Below, one piece after another: positions 16,795-24,200 of a stretch of 64,000 bases of DNA (position 1 is its first letter; every line of letters begins with the position of its first letter). The notes below the pieces were generated by a model. It was not told where the DNA came from. It worked only from the letters and a program-made list of their open reading frames with translations, and searched no databases. Location of the stretch: assembly GCF_900099805.1 (NCBI RefSeq), contig NZ_FNDR01000002.1, positions 248,001 through 312,000 of the forward strand. The letters run 5' to 3'. The translations under genes were made by a program, and so were the position numbers. Source of the DNA: Variovorax sp. OV700 (GTDB lineage Bacteria > Pseudomonadota > Gammaproteobacteria > Burkholderiales > Burkholderiaceae_C).

Positions 16795-18516
16795 TCACAG
16801 GAAATCCTCGCTCACCACCAGCGACAGCACCGACCAGCGCAGCCGCTGGGCCCAGTTCGATTCCGGCTCCCGGTGCAGCACCCAGCGGCGGCCGTCGCGC
16901 AGGAAGCTCCATTGCAGCCCGCCGCGCCGCGGCGCCTCGCTCACGGTGAAGCTCGCTGGCATGCGCACGCGCTGGATCAGGTCCGCTAGCTCGCCGGCCA
17001 GCGCAGCGCTGTCGACGATCAGGCCCAGTTCGGTGTTGCAGTGCGCCGAGCGCCGGTCCATGTTCATCGACCCCACGTAGAACCAACGCCGGTCCACCAC
17101 CGCGAGCTTGGCGTGCAGGCGGCCGAGCGAGCCGCGGCCGCTTTCGGCGTCACTCGAGGCGGGATGCGGTTCGCTCGCCGGCATCAGCTCGTACAACATG
17201 GCGCCCGCCTGCAGGAGCGCGCTGCGGTAGCGCGCGTAGCCGTAGTGCACCAGCGGCTCGTCGGTGGTGGCAAGCGAATTGGTCATCACCGACACGCGCG
17301 CGCCCTCGCGGCTCGCAAGGGTCAGTGCCTCGATCATGCGGGGCATGGGCACGAAGTAGGGCGAGACGACGAGCACCTCCGAGCGCGCGGTCCGGAAAAG
17401 ATCGAGGTTCGCGGCCATGACCGCGCCCTCGCGCCCTTGCGGCCCCGCGGCTTCTTCGGCGCTTCCGCCGGCGTCCCCCGCGTCCCCCGTGGAGGAACCT
17501 TGCACCACCGCGTCCGCGACCACGCGCACCTTCGCGGGCACCAGCTCGATGCGCCCCTGCGCCAGCTGCGCGCCGACCGGGCCGCGGCCCAGTGCATCGG
17601 GCTCGTTGGCTGGAGGGGTGAAGCGCCCGAGATCGCGCACCAGCGCGGCGAAGCGTTCGCGCGCCGGAGCCGGCGCCCGGCGGCCACCGGCTGCGATGGC
17701 CTCGAAGGGGTATGACAGCGGTCCGTTCCAGAAGGCATCGAAGCTCGCCGACAGCGCGCGCACCGCCGGGCCGGCCAAGAGCGCGTCCATGTCGATGAAG
17801 TTGGCCGGCTTGCTGCGCCCGAAGTATTCGTCGGCGACGTTGCGTCCGCCCGTGATCGCGAAGCTGTTGTCGGCAATGAAGAGCTTGTTGTGCATGCGCC
17901 GGTTCACGCGGCCGATCTCGTGCAGCGACAGCAGCACGCGCGTGCGCAGGCCGCCGCTGCGTACCGGCAGCGGATTGAAGACACGCACTTCCACGTTGTC
18001 GTGCGCGGCCAGCCCGGCCAGCATCTCGTCCTCTCCACCCGTGTACAGGTCGTCGACCAACAGGCGCACGCGCACGCCGCGCTCGGCCGCATCGCGCAGC
18101 TCGCGCAGGAATTGCCGCCCCGACGTGTCGTCGGCCACCACGTAGTACTGCGCGTCGACGGTATGCCGTGCGGCTTGCGCGAGTGCAATCCGCGCATCGA
18201 AGGCCTGGTCGCCGCCCGGCAGCAGGCGCACGCCGGAGATATCGGTGATCTCGGACATCGCGCCGTCCACAGCCGGCAGCGACGCGGCGGCGATGCGCGC
18301 CAGGGCGCTGTCCCCGAGGTCGGTGCGCGCGTGCGACGCGACCCGGTGCACGTTACCGGGCAATGCGGCGCAGCCCGCCAGCAGCGAGACCGCGACCATG
18401 GCCGCGGCGCACAGCCAGCGCGCGAGCTCCACGTGGTGGAGGGCCAGGATGCAGTACCGGCACGCAAGCGGCTCCCATGCGGCACGCAGCGCGGCAAGAG
18501 ACTTGGAGGTGGTCAT
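16795..18516 (-). CDS. Phospholipase D family lipoprotein, ClsC-like cardiolipin synthase
   Basis: A 573-residue protein with two HKD motifs, HNKLFIADNSFAITGGRN (about residue 210) and HAKLAVVDRRWFYVGSMNMD (about 480), each with the following Gly-Gly/Gly-Ser and Asn of the superfamily. It starts with a long positively charged leader, a hydrophobic stretch and the lipobox Leu-Ala-Gly-Cys near residue 49, so it is probably a membrane-anchored periplasmic protein. Order and spacing of blocks (DAQYYVVADDTSGRQFLREL, VRLLVDDLYT, VVSPYFVPMPRMIEALT) match YmdC/ClsC, which makes cardiolipin from phosphatidylglycerol and phosphatidylethanolamine. It is transcribed alone, convergent with the DUF72 gene. 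Confidence 0.93.
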   Translation of the reverse strand: MTTSKSLAALRAAWEPLACRYCILALHHVELARWLCAAAMVAVSLLAGCAALPGNVHRVASHARTDLGDSALARIAAASLPAVDGAMSEITDISGVRLLPGGDQAFDARIALAQAARHTVDAQYYVVADDTSGRQFLRELRDAAERGVRVRLLVDDLYTGGEDEMLAGLAAHDNVEVRVFNPLPVRSGGLRTRVLLSLHEIGRVNRRMHNKLFIADNSFAITGGRNVADEYFGRSKPANFIDMDALLAGPAVRALSASFDAFWNGPLSYPFEAIAAGGRRAPAPARERFAALVRDLGRFTPPANEPDALGRGPVGAQLAQGRIELVPAKVRVVADAVVQGSSTGDAGDAGGSAEEAAGPQGREGAVMAANLDLFRTARSEVLVVSPYFVPMPRMIEALTLASREGARVSVMTNSLATTDEPLVHYGYARYRSALLQAGAMLYELMPASEPHPASSDAESGRGSLGRLHAKLAVVDRRWFYVGSMNMDRRSAHCNTELGLIVDSAALAGELADLIQRVRMPASFTVSEAPRRGGLQWSFLRDGRRWVLHREPESNWAQRLRWSVLSLVVSEDFL

Positions 18517-18769
18517 GGCGGTCCTCGGTGCATCGGATGCGAAGTGGCGATCGATGCGGACAGTCTTCCGCGCGGGCCCCGCCGCAACAATTGAACGCAG
18601 CGCCTAGGCGCTGGCGGGGCGTGTTTCGGGCGGCGGCCTAGTCCCGCCGCGCAGTGGCGGCGTGGCCATCGGACTAGGCCTTTGGTGTAGGTGCGGGCGC
18701 TCGCTTATTGGGGGGCTTTGCGCTAACCTGCGTGCGGACGGGGAGGGTCACCGTAGACGAGAGGCCTGT

Positions 18770-19453
18770 ATGAAGGTTCTGCTGGTCGATGACCATGAGA
18801 TCGTCTGGAACGGCACGCGCCTCCTGCTGGAGCGCATGGCCGCCGAGATCGAACCCGGCCGCCCCTTCCACTTCGAAGCCGTGCGGGATGCCGAGCAGGC
18901 CTGCCAGCTGGACCCCGCCGGCGTCGACCTGCTGCTGCTCGACTACCACCTGCCCCAGCTCTCCGGCGTGGCCGCGCTCAAGGCCGTGAAGGCGCATTTC
19001 GAGGCCACACCCGTGTGCATGCAGTCGGCCGAAAGCTCGCCGCAGCGCGTGCGCGAAGTCATCGAGGCCGGCGCGGCCGGCTTCATTCCTAAGTCGTACC
19101 GGCTCGAGGACATGGAGGCCGCCCTGCGCGTGGTGCTGCGCCACCGCATCTACCTCCCGGCCGAGTTCGTGCTGGCCGATGACGTGACCCGCGCGCGCGA
19201 GCCCGACGAACTGCCGCGCGAAGACCTTGCCGGCTTCCTGCGCGTGGAGCTGTCGCCGCGCCAGCGCCAGGTGCTGGCACTGGCGATGCGGGGCATGCCG
19301 GTCAAGCTGATCGCGCGTCAGCTGCAGATTGCCGAGGGCACCGTGAAGGTGCACCTGTCGATGGTCTATCGGGCGCTCGGCGCGCGCAACCGCACCGATG
19401 CCATGTGCCGCGTCTTCGACGCGCAGGCGGCCTGGGCGCTCGAGGCCGCCTAG
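18770..19453 (+). CDS. Response regulator, LuxR-type output
   Basis: A 227-residue regulator. The receiver (residues 1-125) has VDDHE near the start, phosphoacceptor Asp58 in LLLDYHLPQ, Ser in MQSAESS and Lys in FIPKSYR. The C-terminal GerE helix-turn-helix reads LSPRQRQVLALAMRGMPVKL then QLQIAEGTVKVHLSMVYRAL. One base separates its stop codon from the start of the hybrid kinase gene, so the pair is translationally linked; the giant fusion gene follows 31 bp further on and is the obvious candidate target. Confidence 0.93.
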   Translation: MKVLLVDDHEIVWNGTRLLLERMAAEIEPGRPFHFEAVRDAEQACQLDPAGVDLLLLDYHLPQLSGVAALKAVKAHFEATPVCMQSAESSPQRVREVIEAGAAGFIPKSYRLEDMEAALRVVLRHRIYLPAEFVLADDVTRAREPDELPREDLAGFLRVELSPRQRQVLALAMRGMPVKLIARQLQIAEGTVKVHLSMVYRALGARNRTDAMCRVFDAQAAWALEAA

Positions 19454-19454
19454 C

Positions 19455-21224
19455 ATGCCGGCCGCGTCTGATGAGCTGGACGAACGCCGCCTGCAGGTGG
19501 TCGCCGAGCAGGCCGTGGGCTTGCGCTGGCAGATCCTGCTCACCGCCGTCGTGGTGGCCGCCATCGTTTGGCGCGATGTTCCCGCGCCGTGGGTGCTCGC
19601 CTGGTTCGCGGCGGTGATCGCCAGCCGCGAGTGGCGCGCCGCCGCGCTCGCGCGCATGGCCGCCGACCGCGCCCGCCCGATCGCCGAGCGGCTGCGCGCC
19701 ACTGTGTATTGGAACGTGCTGATCGGCGCCTGCAACGGATCGGCGGCGCTTTTCATGGCGCGCCTGGATCCAACGCTCGACGCGGTCCTCACGATGATCC
19801 TGGTGTCCTGGGGTGCAGGCGCTGTGTCCACCAGCGCCACCGTGATGCCCGCCTTCCTGGCCTACGCGGGGCTGCTTTTCGTGCCCACGGCCGCCATGTG
19901 GCTGGTGGCCGGCGGCTGGCTTGGCTGGGGCGTTGGCGCGCTGGTGCTGATGTTCTTCGGCGTGCAGACGCGCTTTGCCCGGCGCAACCTCGAGACCTTC
20001 GAGGAATCGTTCGGCATCCGCGCCGAGAACCAGGCGCTGGCCACTTCGCTGGAGTTCGAGCGCGCGCAGCTGGCCATCGCCCGCGACCAGGCGGTGCGCG
20101 CCAACAACGACAAGAGCCGCTTCCTGGCCGGCGCCAGCCACGACCTGCGCCAGCCGCTGCAAGCCATGGCGCTCAACGTGGGGGCGCTGCGCCACGTGGC
20201 GATGGCGCCCGATGCACGCGCGATCGTCGAGGTGGTCGACAGCAGCCTGGAGCAGCTGCGCGGCATGCTCGATGCCCTGCTCGACGTGTCGAAACTCGAC
20301 GCCGGGGTGGTGGTGGCCCAGCCTCAGCGCGTGCGGATCGACCGGCTGCTGACCGCCGTGATGGCCAGCTTCGGTGCCGCGGCGGCAGCGCGCGGCGTCG
20401 GCCTGCGCACGGACTGCCCGCCGGGCCTGGAGGTTCGCACCGACCCCGACCTGCTGCGCCGCATGCTGGCCAACCTCGTGGACAACGCGATCAAGTTCTC
20501 GCCCGCGGGCGGGCCCGTCGAGGTGCGCGTCCGCACGCGGGATTCATCGGACGCATCGAAGGAAGAAGTCGAGCTGACCGTGCAGGACAGCGGCCCCGGC
20601 ATCGCGCCCGAGAACCACCGGCTCGTGTTCGAGGACCTGGTGCAGCTCCAGGCGCCGGGCTCCGGCGCAGCACCCGCCGCAGGGCATGGCCTGGGCCTGG
20701 GCATCGTGCGGCGCATGGCCGAGCTGCTGGGCGTGCCGGTCGAGCTCGAGTCCAGTCTCGGCGCAGGCGCTTGCTTCCGGCTGCGGCTACCGCGCGCCGC
20801 ACCCGTGGGCGCCGACGGCCCCGAAGGTGAGGGCGCAAATGCACCGTGGAGCCTGGCCGGGCGCTGCGTGCTGGTGCTGGAAGACGACCCGATGGTGCGC
20901 GGCGCCTACCTCAACGCGCTCGGCGCGATGGGCTGCCGCGTGCTGTCCGCCGCCACGCTCGACGAGGCGCTGGGGCAGGTCGGCGAGCCCGATGCGGTGG
21001 TGGTCGACTGCCGGCTCGGCGGCGGCGTCTCGGGTTTCGATGCGGCCGAGCGCCTGCGCGCGCAGCGCTCCGCAAACCCTGCGCTCCCCATCGTCATGGT
21101 CACGGCCGACACCGACCCGGCCGTGGTCGAGGCGGCGCGCCGGCAGGCGCTGCCGCTGCTGCGCAAGCCCGTCGACGACCGGGGGCTCGGCCGCGCGCTG
21201 GCCGCGGCCATCGAAGGTTCCTGA
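19455..21224 (+). CDS. Hybrid sensor histidine kinase with C-terminal receiver
   Basis: A 589-residue protein. Residues about 25-175 hold five to six short hydrophobic helices forming a membrane sensor without a large periplasmic loop. A coiled coil leads to the HisKA domain with His229 in FLAGASHDLRQPLQAMALNV, the LRQPL variant seen in kinases that pair with LuxR-type regulators. The ATPase has NLVDNAIKFSP (N box), VQDSGPGIAPENHRLVFEDL (G1/F boxes) and GLGLGIVRRMAELLG. A receiver follows (about 460-585) with Asp518 in VVVDCRLGG and KPV near the end. The receiver probably modulates phosphoflow to the LuxR-type protein encoded just upstream. Confidence 0.93.
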   Translation: MPAASDELDERRLQVVAEQAVGLRWQILLTAVVVAAIVWRDVPAPWVLAWFAAVIASREWRAAALARMAADRARPIAERLRATVYWNVLIGACNGSAALFMARLDPTLDAVLTMILVSWGAGAVSTSATVMPAFLAYAGLLFVPTAAMWLVAGGWLGWGVGALVLMFFGVQTRFARRNLETFEESFGIRAENQALATSLEFERAQLAIARDQAVRANNDKSRFLAGASHDLRQPLQAMALNVGALRHVAMAPDARAIVEVVDSSLEQLRGMLDALLDVSKLDAGVVVAQPQRVRIDRLLTAVMASFGAAAAARGVGLRTDCPPGLEVRTDPDLLRRMLANLVDNAIKFSPAGGPVEVRVRTRDSSDASKEEVELTVQDSGPGIAPENHRLVFEDLVQLQAPGSGAAPAAGHGLGLGIVRRMAELLGVPVELESSLGAGACFRLRLPRAAPVGADGPEGEGANAPWSLAGRCVLVLEDDPMVRGAYLNALGAMGCRVLSAATLDEALGQVGEPDAVVVDCRLGGGVSGFDAAERLRAQRSANPALPIVMVTADTDPAVVEAARRQALPLLRKPVDDRGLGRALAAAIEGS

Positions 21225-21255
21225 ATTCCGCGAGCCATCGCGCGAGGAGTCGAAC

Positions 21256-24200
21256 ATGAACGACGGCGACCGCCTGCTCTCCGAAGGCGCCGAGGTGCTG
21301 GTGCGCGAGATCCTCGCGGCGCCGCCGGACGCGCTGCACTGCGACGTGCTGGTCATCGGCAGCGGCTATGGCGGCGCGGTGGCGGCGGCGCGGCTGGCGG
21401 GCGCGTTCTCGCTGGACACTGCGCCCGGCATTGCACCGGGCGCGGTGCCGATCAAGGTCTACCTGCTGGAGCGCGGCAGCGAATACCTGCCCGGCGAATT
21501 TCCGGCCACCTTCGCCGAGCTGCCGGGGCACGTGCGCTTCAGCATGCAGGACGGCCGGCCCGCACGCGGCAACGCCTCGGGGTTGTTCGATCTGCGCCTG
21601 GGCGGAGACGTGAACGCGCTGCTGGGCAACGGTCTGGGCGGCGGCTCGCTCATCAACGCGGCGGTGATGGAACGCGCCACGCCCGATGCCTTCGAGGGCG
21701 GCGCCTGGCCCACGGACCTCGATCTTGGCGCGCTGGCAGAGGGCTACGACAAGGCCGAGGCCATGCTGGCGCTGGAGCAGATTCCCGAGAGCGTTTCCAA
21801 GCTCGACTCCCTGTTGAAGGCCGGCACGCGCATGCACGCGGCATCGGGTGGCAAGGCCCACGTCGCCATCGCCTTCGCTGATGGCACCCGCACGCCGGCC
21901 CAGGTGGCCATGCACCGGTGCCTGCGCTGCGGCGACTGCGTGAGCGGCTGCAACCACCGCGCCAAGAAATCGCTGGACACCAACTACCTGGCGTTGGCCC
22001 ATGCGCGCGGCGCGCGCCTGTTCACAGGCGGCACCGCCTACCGCATCGCGGCGCTGCCGGGCGCGGCCGGCTATGCGGTCGAGTTCTTCTTCACCGACCG
22101 GCGCAAGGCCCGCACGGACAACGCGCGGCCCTACGTGGTGCGCGCGCGGCGGGTGGTGGTGGCGGCCGGCACGCTGGGTTCCACCGAGCTGCTCAAGCGC
22201 TCCGAGGGCCCCGGCCTGTGCCTCTCGCGCGCTCTGGGAGAGGGCTTCTCGACCAACGGCGACATGATCGCGGTGGCGGCCGGCCAGCATCGCGAAGCGC
22301 TGTCCTGCGCGCCCGAAGGCGACGCGCCCGCCACGCGGGGCATCGGGCCGACCATCACCGGCCTGCTGCGCACACGCGCGAAGAAGGGCAAGCGACCGCT
22401 GGTGATCGAGGAGTTCGCCATTCCCGCGCCGCTGCGCCGCCTGTTGGCCGAAGTGGTGACCACCACCGACGCACTGCAGGCGCTCGCGCACACGGACCTC
22501 GACCTGCACGCGCCCGACGAAGTACGCGATCCGCTGGCCGTCGACGACGACATGCTGCGCCGCACGCCGGTCTACGGAATGATGGGCGACGACGGCGCCG
22601 CCGGCAGCATCGAACTGGTCGGCTGCGGCGGCAGCGACAAGGTGCTGGCCGATGCGCAGGTCCGCGTCACGTGGGACAAGGTCGCCGCGCTGCCGGTGTT
22701 CGCGGCGCAGATGCGCGCGCTGCACGCGGCCCACGACGGCGAGGGTGGTCTCGGGGGCCGCGTATTGCCCAACCCCCTGTGGAGCCCGCTGCCGCCGTTC
22801 CAGAGCCTCGCGGCCCTGCATCCGGCAGGCTCCGTGCTGACGGTGCATCCGTTGGGCGGCTGCCGCATGGCCGATGGACCCGAGCGCGGCGTGGTCGACA
22901 GCTGGGGCCGCGTCTACAACTGCGCCGCAGGAGAGCCGCCGCTGTTGCCGGGTCTTGCGGTGCTCGACGGCTCGATCGTGCCGGTGTCGCTCGGCATCAA
23001 CCCTTCGCTCACCATCGCGGCACTGGCCGAGCGCGCAGTGCCGGTGCTGGCCGCGGACTGGGGCTTGGCGCTGACCGGGTCGCCGCAACCGCCCGCGTCG
23101 GTGCGCCCGTTGCGCCGCGACCTGACCCGTCCTCGTGCGCCCGCGCCCACGCGCGTCTCGTTGCGTGAGCGCATGACGGGCCGCGTGCAGGTCGACGGCC
23201 AGGCCTTCGCGCTCAGCGCCGAGGTCGAGTTCGAGCCCATCGACGTGCCGGCCCTGCGCAGGGCGCCGCGCGCGTTGGCCCAGCCGGTGGTGGTCCTGCG
23301 CTTCGGCAAGGGCTGCCACGCGTCCGTCGCGCATTGCAGCGGCACCGCATCAATGCTGGTGCGTGAGAAGAGCGACAGCATCGAGCGCATTCTGCGCAGC
23401 CACGCGCTGGCGCGCAAGAAGCTGCTGTCGCTGGCGGAGGCGCTGGCGGAGGCGCTGCTGTCTGCGCGTGCCTCCACGGTGGACCTCAGCGGTGATGATG
23501 GCGAGAAGACCTTGAACTTCGAAGGCCCGCCCATGGCCGACTTGATGGCGCTGTGCTCCCATCTCGGGCAGGTGCGGCTCATCGAATACGACTGGACGGT
23601 CGAGCGCGTCGAACACTGCCCGCCACTGAAGGTGGGCGACCGGCTGCGGCTCACCAAGCGCATCGCGTTCGTCGAGGGCGGCAACCCGTGGCGGCAGCTG
23701 AGCGAGGGTGAGCTGCAACAGATCGGCGTTGAAGCGACGAAGCCGCTGGGCCGGCTGGTGCTGGACCCTTCGTACTTCGTCGAGCAGTTGCAGCCGCTGC
23801 TGCGCGTCGAGCACCAGCAGGACATGCCCAACCAGCTTGGCGACTTGGCCGAGCTGGCGCTCTGGGTGCTGCGCATCGTGCTGCAGGTTCATCTGCTGCA
23901 TTTCGTGCCGCCACCCGATTCACCGCAGAACGACTTGGAGCGCCTGCCCGGCGAGGTGCTCGGCGTGTGGCCCGAACGGATTGACCTTGTCAGCGCGGCC
24001 GGGCCGGGCAGTGCGCCGCCGCGGCTGCTGTCGCGCTACCGCCCGCCGAAGCCTCGCGCGGGCACGCGGCCCGTGATGCTGATCCACGGCTACGGCGCAA
24101 GCGGTTCCACCTTCGCGCACAAGAGCATTCCCGGCAACCTGGTGCACAGCCTGCTCGCGGCCGGGCGCGAGGTCTGGGTGCTCGACCTGCGCACCAGCAT

